35,937 nucleotides of DNA from assembly GCA_902518395.1 (NCBI GenBank), contig CABYFX010000008.1, forward strand, positions 1 to 35,937, given 5' to 3'. The notes under the pieces are model-generated. The model had not been told where the DNA came from. It did no database searches and saw nothing but the letters and a program-made list of their open reading frames with translations. A program made the position numbers and the translations under genes. Source of the DNA: an uncultured Pelagibacteraceae bacterium. Lineage in GTDB: Bacteria; Pseudomonadota; Alphaproteobacteria; Pelagibacterales; Pelagibacteraceae. Positions 24,584-32,546 of the stretch are shown in pieces (the stretch's first letter is position 1; the number at the start of each line of letters is the position of its first letter).

Positions 24584-25213
24584 ATGAATTCATCAAAAAA
24601 AGAAGTCATTAAATTTGCCAAAATGCTTAACGATAAAAAACTATCAGCATTAAGATCTGGTAATATTTCATTAAGATACAAAAATGGTTTTTTAATAACG
24701 CCTTCAGGACAAAAGTATTCATCTTTGAAGGAAAAAGATATTGTTTATATAAATCTTGATGGTGAATATAATAAAAATCAAAATCCATCATCTGAGTGGA
24801 GATTTCATCAAGATATATATAATTCAAAAAAAAATGCAAAAGCAATAGTTCATTCGCATTCGACAAACGCTACTGCTCTATCAACTCATAATAAGAAAAT
24901 ACCTTCATTTCATTACATGGTCGCTTTAGCAGGAGGTGTAGATATAAAGTGTGCAAAGTATGCAACTTATGGAACTCGAGAATTGTCAAAAAATATTCTT
25001 AAAGCCTTAAAAAATAGGTCAGCATGTTTAATAGCAAATCATGGACAAATTACATTTGGACAAAGTCTGACAGAAGCATTTGAACTAGCTGAAGAAGTTG
25101 ACAATCTTGCTAAACAATATATCAAAGCTCTCGTTTTAGGACGACCAAAACTTTTAAGTTTAAATGAAATGAAAAAAGTTTTATCTAAAAGTAAAACGTA
25201 TAAAAGGGGTTAG
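24584..25213 (+). CDS. Class II (FucA-like) aldolase, candidate methylthioribulose-1-phosphate aldolase
   Basis: This zinc aldolase cleaves a ketose 1-phosphate to DHAP and an aldehyde. From the ATG at 24584 it has 209 residues. Family blocks are SGNISLRYKNGFLITPSG, PSSEWRFHQDIY, IVHSHS, SFHYMVALAGG, YGTRELS and ANHGQ. Glu71, His90, His92, Tyr111 and His153 equal the E. coli FucA residues Glu73, His92, His94, Tyr113 and His155 with a constant offset of two, so the site is intact. An upstream in-frame ATG (24524) would add 20 residues and overlap the divergent BKACE start, so I reject it. The next gene, speDE, starts one base after its stop, with the ribosome-binding AAAGGGG inside this gene. 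No fucose genes are nearby, which favours a role in MTA salvage. Confidence 0.85.
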   Translation: MNSSKKEVIKFAKMLNDKKLSALRSGNISLRYKNGFLITPSGQKYSSLKEKDIVYINLDGEYNKNQNPSSEWRFHQDIYNSKKNAKAIVHSHSTNATALSTHNKKIPSFHYMVALAGGVDIKCAKYATYGTRELSKNILKALKNRSACLIANHGQITFGQSLTEAFELAEEVDNLAKQYIKALVLGRPKLLSLNEMKKVLSKSKTYKRG

Positions 25214-25214
25214 T

Positions 25215-26258
25215 ATGACTACAAAAGTTGGTGAACATATTACACTTGATATAATAGGTACTAAAAAAGAGTATGATCCTGTTTTTTTTGAAAAATTAGT
25301 TTACAAGATTGCAAAAATTGCAAAAGTAACAGTATTAGAAATATCTAAATATAAATTTGAACCACAGGGATTTACTCTAGTTGCGCTTCTCGCAGAAAGC
25401 CACATCAGTTTCCATACCTTTCCTGAAAAAGGTATTATCAGTTTTGACTTCTTTACATGTGCAAAAATTTCACCTTCCGTAGCAATAAATATTATTAGAG
25501 AGGAAATTGAACACAGTAGAATAGTTAAGAAGGAATTTAATAGAGATACAGTGGATCTTTATCATGACATTTATAGCTCACCAGGTTTAAAAAAGTCATA
25601 CGTAGTTAATAAAGTGTTAGAAAATTTTAAATCAAATGTTGGTCAACATATTGAGATATTAGAATTAGAACAATTTGGAAAAGCATTATTTATAGATAAT
25701 GAAATTCAAGTAGCTGAAAAAGATGAACATCTTTATAGCTCTACTTTTGTTAATGCTGGTTTAGATTTGAACTCTAATAAGGAAAAAGCCGCAATAATTG
25801 GTGGGGGTGATGGAGGTGTAGCTAGAGAATGTATATCTAAAAATTTTGGATTTATTGATTGGTATGAATTAGATCCTGAAGTGGTAGATGTATGTGATAA
25901 ACATCTTGGAAAAATTGGTGATAAAGCAACTGAAAAGAATTCAGTAAAATGTGTTTGGGGAGATGCATTTGAGAGCATCAAATCAGTCAAAGATGATACT
26001 TATGATCAGATATATGTTGATTTAAATGATGATCAATACTGCATAGATTTGGCCTCTAAAAATATGAATTCACTTGTAAGAATTTTAAAGCCAAAAGGAG
26101 TTATTACAGCTCAGGTTGGTAGTCAGGATAAAAAACCAAAACAAGTAGAGAATTGGTTAAACATATTTAATGAAAATTTTGGCAATACTAAATTATCTAG
26201 AATTTATATACCAAGTTTTGATTGTTCCTGGAATTTTTCTTCATCGATAAATCATTAG
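25215..26258 (+). CDS. speDE: Fused S-adenosylmethionine decarboxylase - aminopropyltransferase (SpeD-SpeE)
   Basis: Residues 1 to about 110 are a prokaryotic-type AdoMet decarboxylase. The self-cleavage site is Glu61-Ser62 in LLAESHISFHTFPE, with His67 and Cys82 (FFTC) at the usual helper positions. Residues from about 115 to 347 are an aminopropyltransferase with IIGGGDGGVAREC (195-200 for GGGDGG), YELDPEVVD and the catalytic aspartates Asp268 and Asp271 in VDLNDD. Where stand-alone SpeE has a Tyr-His-Glu motif this protein has DEHLYSSTF, so the diamine pocket may differ. Such fusions, including one from Ca. Pelagibacter ubique, have been reported to be active. The products are spermidine-type polyamines and methylthioadenosine. 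It is translationally coupled to the aldolase. Confidence 0.95.
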   Translation: MTTKVGEHITLDIIGTKKEYDPVFFEKLVYKIAKIAKVTVLEISKYKFEPQGFTLVALLAESHISFHTFPEKGIISFDFFTCAKISPSVAINIIREEIEHSRIVKKEFNRDTVDLYHDIYSSPGLKKSYVVNKVLENFKSNVGQHIEILELEQFGKALFIDNEIQVAEKDEHLYSSTFVNAGLDLNSNKEKAAIIGGGDGGVARECISKNFGFIDWYELDPEVVDVCDKHLGKIGDKATEKNSVKCVWGDAFESIKSVKDDTYDQIYVDLNDDQYCIDLASKNMNSLVRILKPKGVITAQVGSQDKKPKQVENWLNIFNENFGNTKLSRIYIPSFDCSWNFSSSINH

Positions 26259-26316
26259 AAACTTCTTTTTAAATCTCAAAAATTATGAAATAATTATTAT
26301 TTTAATGGAGGAAATA

Positions 26317-27144
26317 ATGAATGTAATAAAAAATATATTTTTAACTGTTTTATTATCTTTATTTTTAATTAGTAATTCTAATGCTGATAAAATTAAGATT
26401 GGAACGGAAGGAGCTTACCCACCTTGGAATTCAAAAGATGCTTCAGGTAAACTTATTGGATTTGAAGTAGAACTTGCATGGACACTTTGCAGATATATAG
26501 GCCAGCAGTGTGAAATCGTTGAGCAAGACTGGGATGGCATGATACCAGCTTTAACATCAAAAAAATTCGATGCAATAATGGCTGGAATGTCAATTACTGA
26601 TGAGAGAATGAAAACAATTAATTTTTCACAAGGATATGCTGACGAAGTAGCATCTTTGGCTGTCATGAAAGGTTCTGAGCTAGAAGGTATGGATACTCCA
26701 GAAGCAGTAAATTTAAATATAGGTGGTTCGTCTGTAAATAAAGCTATGAAAACTTTAACTTCGGCTTTATCTGGAAAAACAGTCTGTACACAAATTGGAA
26801 CAATTCACCAAAATTTCTTAGAGTCAGGTGACGTTGGAAAAATAAATTTAAAAACTTATAAAACACAAGATGAAGTGAATCTTGATTTGACTAATGGTAG
26901 ATGTGATGTTGCTTTAGCAGCAGCAGTTGCATTTACCGACTATGCTGAAAAATCTGGTGAAGCTGTTGTACTTGTGGGACCAACTTTTTCAGGTGGTGCA
27001 TTTGGTAATGGTGTAGGAGTAGGTATTAGAAAAGACGATACTAAACTCTTAAAAGCTTTTAACAAAGCTATCGATAAAGCAAGAAAAGATGGCCACATTA
27101 GTAGAATTGCCATCAAGTGGTTCGGTTTCGACGCTTCTATGTAA
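26317..27144 (+). CDS. ABC transporter substrate-binding protein, polar/basic amino acid type
   Basis: I chose the ATG at 26317 because GGAGG (26307-26311) lies five bases before it; the ATG at 26305 would leave that site inside the gene. The 275-residue protein has a signal peptide cleaved near SNSNA. The family 3 pattern is clear: KIGTEGAYPPWN, GFEVELAWTLC, WDGMIPALTSKKFDAIMAGM, SITDERMKTINFS and the lobe-2 CTQIGTIHQNF with LTNGRCDVALAA. It resembles the lysine/arginine/ornithine or opine binding proteins. Cysteines at about 59 and 66 may pair. A hairpin separates it from the permease genes. The ligand is inferred only to class level. Confidence 0.9.
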   Translation: MNVIKNIFLTVLLSLFLISNSNADKIKIGTEGAYPPWNSKDASGKLIGFEVELAWTLCRYIGQQCEIVEQDWDGMIPALTSKKFDAIMAGMSITDERMKTINFSQGYADEVASLAVMKGSELEGMDTPEAVNLNIGGSSVNKAMKTLTSALSGKTVCTQIGTIHQNFLESGDVGKINLKTYKTQDEVNLDLTNGRCDVALAAAVAFTDYAEKSGEAVVLVGPTFSGGAFGNGVGVGIRKDDTKLLKAFNKAIDKARKDGHISRIAIKWFGFDASM

Positions 27145-27157
27145 TTAATTTTAGATA

Positions 27158-27182
27158 TGGCGACTATAATATATAGTCGCCA
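27158..27182 (+). promoter_or_regulatory. Stem-loop between binding-protein and permease genes
   Basis: Eleven perfect pairs (TGGCGACTATA with TATAGTCGCCA) close a three-base loop. The 3' side ends six bases before the ATG of the first permease gene, which has no Shine-Dalgarno. No T-run follows, so it is more likely an mRNA-stabilising and translation-limiting element than a terminator. It would raise binding protein relative to permease. Confidence 0.7.
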
Positions 27183-27188
27183 ATCTAT

Positions 27189-27881
27189 ATGGAACTTCTA
27201 TCATTTGGAGATACTGGTTGGGGAGACGAACTGTTTTTCGCAACCCTAATGACAATTGCTGTATCTATTGCTGCAATGGCAATTGGATTTATGTTTGCTT
27301 TAATATTTACTCCTTTAAAATTATCTAAAAATAAAACACTAAATGTAATTGGAAATTGTTACACTACTATAATTAGAGGTGTTCCAGAATTATTAGTAAT
27401 ATACTTGTTATTTTTTGGCGGAACAGGAGCCGCTATGTATGTGGCTTCAATTTTTGGGTATGATGGTTATATTGAAATAAATGCATTTATAACTGGTGCT
27501 CTTGCAATTGGGATTATTTCTGGAGCGTATTCTACTGAAGTTTTTAGGGGTGCCATATTATCAATCGATAAAGGTCAATTTGAGGCTTCAAAAGTTTTGG
27601 GTATAAAAAAATATATTCAATTTTACAAAATTATTTTACCACAAATGTTGAGGTTATCAATTCCAAACCTCAGTAACGTTTGGCAAATAACTTTAAAAGA
27701 TACCTCTTTAATTTCTGTTACAGGATTAGTAGAAATAATGAGGCAATCTTATATTGCTGCTGGTTCAACTAGAGATCCTTTATTTTTTTACTCAGTAGCA
27801 GCTGTATTATACTTAATGCTTACTTTCCTAAGTATGAAATTAATTAATAAATTAGAAACAAAATATAGCAAAGGATACTGA
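27189..27881 (+). CDS. Amino acid ABC transporter permease (HisQ type)
   Basis: The 230-residue inner-membrane protein has about five helices, the amino-acid permease segment TTIIRGVPELLVIYLLFF, and the ATPase-docking EAA loop EASKVLGIKKYIQFYKIILP. It lacks a Shine-Dalgarno and begins six bases after a strong hairpin. It overlaps the second permease by one base and forms a heterodimer with it. Operon order is binding protein, HisQ-like, HisM-like, with no ATPase gene. Confidence 0.92.
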   Translation: MELLSFGDTGWGDELFFATLMTIAVSIAAMAIGFMFALIFTPLKLSKNKTLNVIGNCYTTIIRGVPELLVIYLLFFGGTGAAMYVASIFGYDGYIEINAFITGALAIGIISGAYSTEVFRGAILSIDKGQFEASKVLGIKKYIQFYKIILPQMLRLSIPNLSNVWQITLKDTSLISVTGLVEIMRQSYIAAGSTRDPLFFYSVAAVLYLMLTFLSMKLINKLETKYSKGY

Positions 27882-28558
27882 TGGATATAAAATTAATGAT
27901 TAGTATTTTTCCGAGCTTGTTTAGTGGTGCAGTTATCACTCTTCAACTCTTAGTATCTTCAATGTTTTTTGGATTAATAATAGGTTTAATTTTTGCAATT
28001 TTAAGAATTAATAAAAATCCAATAATTCATAAGTTTGCTTATGGTTATTCTTATTTTTTTAGAGGAACACCATTACTAGTTCAATTATATTTAATTTATT
28101 ATGGATTGGCTAATATAGAGTTTTTAAGAAATTCATTTTTTTGGGTAATAATAAAGGAACCATATTGGTGTGCAATAATTGCATTTTCTTTAAATACAGG
28201 AGCTTATACGTCCGAGATACTAAGATCAGCATTTCAGACAATTAAAAAAGGTTACATTGAAGCCGCTCAAAGTTTAGGTGTAACAAAAAAAATAACTTTT
28301 TACAGAATTCAATTACCTATAGCGATAAAACAATCACTTCCAGCATATGGGAATGAAATAATATTAATGCTTAAAGGCACCTCTCTTGCAAGTGTTATAA
28401 CAATAATGGATTTAATGGGTGAAGCTAGAAAAGTAAATGTTTTAACTTTTAAACCTTTTGAGGCTTTTATTACAGCAGGAATAATTTATTTATTTATTAC
28501 ATTTATAATTCACAATATTATAAAGTATTTAGAAAAAAAATACGGATTTCAAACATGA
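27881..28558 (+). CDS. Amino acid ABC transporter permease (HisM type)
   Basis: The 225-residue partner permease has FFRGTPLLVQLYLIYYG, NTGAYTSEILRSAF and the EAA loop EAAQSLGVTKKITFYRIQLP. It starts in the TGATG overlap with the first permease and overlaps the next gene by four bases (ATGA), so the amidase is translationally linked to the transporter. Confidence 0.92.
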   Translation: MDIKLMISIFPSLFSGAVITLQLLVSSMFFGLIIGLIFAILRINKNPIIHKFAYGYSYFFRGTPLLVQLYLIYYGLANIEFLRNSFFWVIIKEPYWCAIIAFSLNTGAYTSEILRSAFQTIKKGYIEAAQSLGVTKKITFYRIQLPIAIKQSLPAYGNEIILMLKGTSLASVITIMDLMGEARKVNVLTFKPFEAFITAGIIYLFITFIIHNIIKYLEKKYGFQT

Positions 28559-29340
28559 AAGTAGCTTGTATTCAATTATCTAGTGGGGAAGATTATAATA
28601 AAAATTTTAAAGATATTGTAAAATATATTAATCAAGCAATTGTAAATAAAGCAGACTTAATAATTACTCCAGAAACTTCTTCATTGATGTCTGCTGACAA
28701 AAATAATTTATTTAAATATTCATATGAAATGAAACATGATCCAATAATAAAAAAAGTAAAAATTATAGCCAAAACAAAGAAGAAATGGATACTTCTTGGT
28801 TCAATGTGCATTAAAGAAAAAAGTAAATTAAGAAATAGATCTATTCTTATTGGGCCTAAGGGTAAAATAAATGCATATTACGATAAAATTAATATGTTTG
28901 ATGTTAAAGTTTCAAAAAAAGAACAACATAAAGAAAGTAAAGTATTTAAGTCAGGTAAAAAATTGGTATCAGCAAAATTACCTTGGGGAAAAATAGGTCT
29001 TTCAATTTGTTATGATTTAAGATTTCCAGAACTTTATAGAAACTTGTCAAAAAGAAACCTAAGTTTTATAACTGTCCCATCTGCATTTACTAAAACAACT
29101 GGTGACAGACATTGGTTAACTTTATTACAAGCAAGAGCAATTGAAAACTTTTGTTATATTTTTGCACCTAATCAAACAGGAAAAAATACGATTAAAAGAG
29201 AAACTTTTGGGCATACAGTTATTATTTCGCCTGATGGTAAAATAATGGCTCTTAAGAAAGTTGGTAAAGGAATTATATATGCAAATATAATCCCAAAAAT
29301 AGCTATGGATTTAAGAAAAGTTATTCCAAGTATGCTTTAA
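28555..29340 (+). CDS. Carbon-nitrogen hydrolase (nitrilase superfamily, Nit-type amidase)
   Basis: The nitrilase catalytic triad is visible: Glu40 (LIITPETS), Lys111 (YYDKINMFD) and Cys152 (LSICYDLRFPELYR). The 261-residue length and the CYDLRFPELYR sequence fit the Nit1/Nit2 branch (deaminated-glutathione amidase, omega-amidase). The four-base overlap with the permease suggests the transported solute carries an amide or similar bond that this enzyme opens in the cytoplasm. The alternative is a housekeeping repair amidase that happens to share the transcript. It overlaps the convergent DUF6165 gene by four bases. Confidence 0.88.
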   Translation: MKVACIQLSSGEDYNKNFKDIVKYINQAIVNKADLIITPETSSLMSADKNNLFKYSYEMKHDPIIKKVKIIAKTKKKWILLGSMCIKEKSKLRNRSILIGPKGKINAYYDKINMFDVKVSKKEQHKESKVFKSGKKLVSAKLPWGKIGLSICYDLRFPELYRNLSKRNLSFITVPSAFTKTTGDRHWLTLLQARAIENFCYIFAPNQTGKNTIKRETFGHTVIISPDGKIMALKKVGKGIIYANIIPKIAMDLRKVIPSML

Positions 29341-29726
29341 TAGTTTGTGTATTGTTTAATCTCTTTTATCTTTGAACCAGTTTTATTGTTTATTGCTAAT
29401 TTGATTTTTGCTCTATCATCATTTAGAAAATGAACATCTCTTGATAGTTTTATAAAATTTTCACCAAAATCACTATTTTTTTCACACATTCTTTTTTTAT
29501 CTTCAATATCCCAAAGTTTTGCATTTATTGCCTTTAATTCTTCATAAAGTTTTTTTAATTCATCTTTTAAAGTTATGTTTTCATCTAATTGTTTTGTTAA
29601 AACTAGATATTCATCATTAATAAATATTAATTTATCTGAGTCTTTAATTTTTTCTTTTTTGATTTCTAAAATTGAGATTTTATCTAAAAGTTCACCTACA
29701 GATACTTCAACTAGAATTTTATTCAT
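29337..29726 (-). CDS. DUF6165-family protein
   Basis: This 129-residue soluble protein is mostly helical, likely a coiled coil. It has the start VEVSVGELLDKISILEIKKEKI and the later AINAKLWDIEDKKRMCE, FIKLSRDVHFLNDDRA and INNKTGSKIKEIKQY, which I recognise as DUF6165. Its function is unknown. It is divergent from the GT9 glycosyltransferase gene with 32 bases between starts, a neighbourhood that suggests involvement in surface polysaccharide or lipopolysaccharide synthesis. Confidence 0.75.
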   Translation of the reverse strand: MNKILVEVSVGELLDKISILEIKKEKIKDSDKLIFINDEYLVLTKQLDENITLKDELKKLYEELKAINAKLWDIEDKKRMCEKNSDFGENFIKLSRDVHFLNDDRAKIKLAINNKTGSKIKEIKQYTNY

Positions 29727-29758
29727 AAATAAACATAGTGTGTTAAGTTGTTAAAAAT

Positions 29759-30700
29759 ATGTCTAATATTCTTATAATTAAACATGGATCTTTAGGTGAT
29801 ATAGCCCAAGCTAGCGGTGCAATTCAAGATATTTCTGATTTTCACAAAGATGATAAAGTCTATTTATTAACATCAAAGCCTTACATTGATCTTTTCAAAA
29901 AAAATCCATATTTAGAGGACATAATTTTGGATAAAAGATTATCAAGATTTAATCTGATTTATTTATTCAATCTCATGCGTAAATTAAAAAAATATAAATT
30001 TATAAAAGTTTTTGATTTACAAAATTCTTCTCGTTCAAATTTCTATAAGAAAATATTGTTCCCAAATGCTAGTAATCTTGTTTGGTCGTCTTCTGAAACC
30101 ACGTTGCCAAAAGATAAATCCAAGGATGAATTTGATAAAAATCCTGTTTTAGACAGATTTAAACATCAATTAGAAACATCTGGAGTTAATACTAAAAACA
30201 CTATGTTTCCTAATTTTAAGTGGGCTTGTTCCAATATTGAAAATATAAAAAAAAAATTTAATTTAAATAAATATATAATTTTATTTCCTTTTTGCTCTCC
30301 ACATTTACAGATTAAAAAATGGCCTAATTATAATAAACTTATAGATTTAATTAAGAATAAATTTAAAGATGAATATAAAATTATTGTAGCTCCAGGTCCT
30401 GATGAAATTAATATGACAAAAGAAATTAATGCGATTTCAATTTTAAAAGAAAATAGATCTTTAGATATTTCTGAGCTTGCTACATTAATAAAAGACAGTT
30501 CTTTCGTTGTAGCAAATGACACTGGACCTGCACATATAGCGGCACACTTGGATTCTAATGGTTTAGCTTTATTCGGCTCTCATACTACTGCTTATAAAGT
30601 AAGTATAGAGAGAGAAAATTTTAAAGCAATTCAAGTAACAGACTTAAATAAATTATCTTCCGAAAAAGTATTTGAATATTTTATTAAATCTTTAAATTAA
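29759..30700 (+). CDS. Glycosyltransferase family 9 (heptosyltransferase-like)
   Basis: GT9 enzymes add sugars, often heptose, to the lipopolysaccharide core on the cytoplasmic face of the inner membrane. The 313-residue protein has the N-terminal LIIKHGSLGDIAQASGAI and the C-terminal donor-site motif VVANDTGPAHIAAHL with ALFGSHTT. ADP-heptose or another nucleotide sugar is the expected donor; the acceptor is unknown. It overlaps the next gene by one base, though the TauE/SafE protein is not an obvious functional partner. Confidence 0.87.
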   Translation: MSNILIIKHGSLGDIAQASGAIQDISDFHKDDKVYLLTSKPYIDLFKKNPYLEDIILDKRLSRFNLIYLFNLMRKLKKYKFIKVFDLQNSSRSNFYKKILFPNASNLVWSSSETTLPKDKSKDEFDKNPVLDRFKHQLETSGVNTKNTMFPNFKWACSNIENIKKKFNLNKYIILFPFCSPHLQIKKWPNYNKLIDLIKNKFKDEYKIIVAPGPDEINMTKEINAISILKENRSLDISELATLIKDSSFVVANDTGPAHIAAHLDSNGLALFGSHTTAYKVSIERENFKAIQVTDLNKLSSEKVFEYFIKSLN

Positions 30701-31443
30701 TGGAAATCAATTTCCTTTTTTTCATAAGTGTAGTTCCAGCAATTATTTTGTATGGTATTGCAAAATCAGGTTTAGGTGGTTCTATATCATTAATATCAGT
30801 CCCATTGATGACAGTTGTAATGCCATTACAGCAGGCATTAGCAATTATTCTACCTATTTTAATTTTTTCAGACATGATTGCTGTTTACAGATTTAGAAGA
30901 GAGTTTAATTTTGGTATATTGAAAGTAATCGTACCGTTTGCGGCAATAGGGATTGTAATTGGTTCCTTAACATTCAATCATTTTTCCGAAGATTTACTTA
31001 AATTAATAGTTGGAATAATGGGATTTTTATTTGCTGGGCACTATTTTCTGTTTAAAAAAGAAAAAACAGTTCCAACCAAGCAAAATTTTTTGAAGGGTGC
31101 AATTTGTTCATCTATTGCAGGATTTTCTAGTTTTTGTGTTCATGCTGGTGGAACACCCACAAGTCTTTATTTACTTCCATTAAGGTTAAAAAAAGAAATA
31201 TATGTAGGAACGAGAATTATCTTTTTTAGTTGTGTTAACTTAATAAAGCTACCTTTGTATATTTATTTATCGATGATGAACTTTGATACTTTATTTCAAT
31301 CTGTCTCGCTGTTTCCATTGGCTGTAATTGGAATATTTATTGGTTATCAATTGCTTAAAATTATAGAGGAAAATTTGTTTTATAATATTATCTATGGATT
31401 AATTCTTGTGAGTAGTACAAAGTTAATATTCGATTTTATTTAA
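30700..31443 (+). CDS. TauE/SafE family permease (second copy)
   Basis: This 247-residue membrane protein has about eight helices with the TauE/SafE signature IAKSGLGGSISLISVPLM near residue 20 and the second-half repeat AGFSSFCVHAGGTPTSLYLLPL. The repeat pattern fits the family, and the length is typical of compact members. Export of sulfite or another anion is possible, but no sulfur gene is adjacent, so the substrate is open. It overlaps the GT9 gene by one base and the convergent AbrB-family gene by four. Confidence 0.87.
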   Translation: MEINFLFFISVVPAIILYGIAKSGLGGSISLISVPLMTVVMPLQQALAIILPILIFSDMIAVYRFRREFNFGILKVIVPFAAIGIVIGSLTFNHFSEDLLKLIVGIMGFLFAGHYFLFKKEKTVPTKQNFLKGAICSSIAGFSSFCVHAGGTPTSLYLLPLRLKKEIYVGTRIIFFSCVNLIKLPLYIYLSMMNFDTLFQSVSLFPLAVIGIFIGYQLLKIIEENLFYNIIYGLILVSSTKLIFDFI

Positions 31444-32528
31444 TTCCAATCTTTTTTAATCGAATTATTACCAAATTTTTTTAGCAAAAATGGGAGAAAA
31501 GCCACAATTATTAATATCCTTAAGAAATGATGATAGCTTACAAAAATAGGATCAATATTATAGGCAACGCTAATAACTACCATTTCATGGATTCCTCCTG
31601 GTGCAAAACTTAAAAATGTTGGAATAAAATCAAAACCTAAATACTGAAGAAAGTAAGCAGTAATCATCGCAACAATAACTAAGATAGAACAAACAATTAT
31701 ACCGTGAAAAATGTAAAAGAATAATTCTTTTAGTTTCAATCCATTTAGTCTACTTCCAAGAGCAGTACCCAAAAAAATGAAAGCTATATTTATTACAGTA
31801 TCTGGGAATCTAGAATTAACAATCTCAAAAGTATAAAATAAACCTGATAAAGCCATAGCACCAACAAGTATAGGTGAAGGGATATTAAATTTTTTGAGCA
31901 ATATAGAAAATAGATAACAAATAACTATTAAAAAAATAATTTCTAAAAAATATCTTACATCGTAAATGTTTTCGTAATTGTATCCTGATATTTCAGAAAA
32001 ACCTAACTTACTAATAAACAATATAGGTACAAAACTAACAATAAATATAACTCTTGTAGCTTGAGGAATTAAAACTTGTTTATGATTTTCTTTTTTTCCA
32101 TACTCTAAAAGTGCTGCAGCTATAGGTACAAATGCACCTGGTAGAGCAGCGAGTGTTGCAATAAACTTATCAAATTTGCAAACTTTAACAAAATAATATC
32201 CTGCTAAAATAGTACTGACCACAGTACAAATAACCATCGCCATAGATGAGAATATCCATAAATGAATTTTATATAATAAAGATACATTCAAGGTTCCGCC
32301 TAAAATAATACCAACCATCAGAAAAACTGGATTAAGTAATTTTGTTGAGAATTCAATTTTAAAATTAGTAAAAGCAATGCAAAGATTTAAACCTAAAGCA
32401 CCTAGTAACCAAGGCAAAGGAAGACCAATTAGAGTTCCAATATAACCTCCAATTACTCCTATGATTAAAGCTTTATAACTAATGTTAAGCTCATTTAATA
32501 ATCGTTTAAATGGAATCAAGTTTAACAT
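31440..32528 (-). CDS. AbrB-family membrane protein (putative ammonia monooxygenase-type, PF05145)
   Basis: This 362-residue protein has about ten helices. Two repeat motifs are visible, LPLPWLLGALGLNL with TLAALPGAFVPIAAALLEYG, and IPSPILVGAMALSG with LSFAPGGIHEMVVIS. This duplicated GAL/PGG pattern defines the family, whose members are uncharacterised membrane proteins. The old name ammonia monooxygenase is not supported. It is not the DNA-binding AbrB of Bacillus. It lies divergent from tctC with 79 bases between. Confidence 0.85.
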   Translation of the reverse strand: MLNLIPFKRLLNELNISYKALIIGVIGGYIGTLIGLPLPWLLGALGLNLCIAFTNFKIEFSTKLLNPVFLMVGIILGGTLNVSLLYKIHLWIFSSMAMVICTVVSTILAGYYFVKVCKFDKFIATLAALPGAFVPIAAALLEYGKKENHKQVLIPQATRVIFIVSFVPILFISKLGFSEISGYNYENIYDVRYFLEIIFLIVICYLFSILLKKFNIPSPILVGAMALSGLFYTFEIVNSRFPDTVINIAFIFLGTALGSRLNGLKLKELFFYIFHGIIVCSILVIVAMITAYFLQYLGFDFIPTFLSFAPGGIHEMVVISVAYNIDPIFVSYHHFLRILIIVAFLPFLLKKFGNNSIKKDWN

Positions 32529-32546
32529 GTAAGTGATAAATCCTCA

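Noticed and set aside
26305..26316. Upstream ATG for the ABC binding protein
   Set aside because: The Shine-Dalgarno GGAGG at 26307-26311 would then lie inside the gene; the signal peptide begins naturally at the ATG at 26317.
31440..32528. Ammonia monooxygenase or DNA-binding AbrB regulator
   Set aside because: The protein is a polytopic membrane protein with duplicated PGG motifs; it has neither AMO subunit features nor a swapped-hairpin DNA-binding domain.
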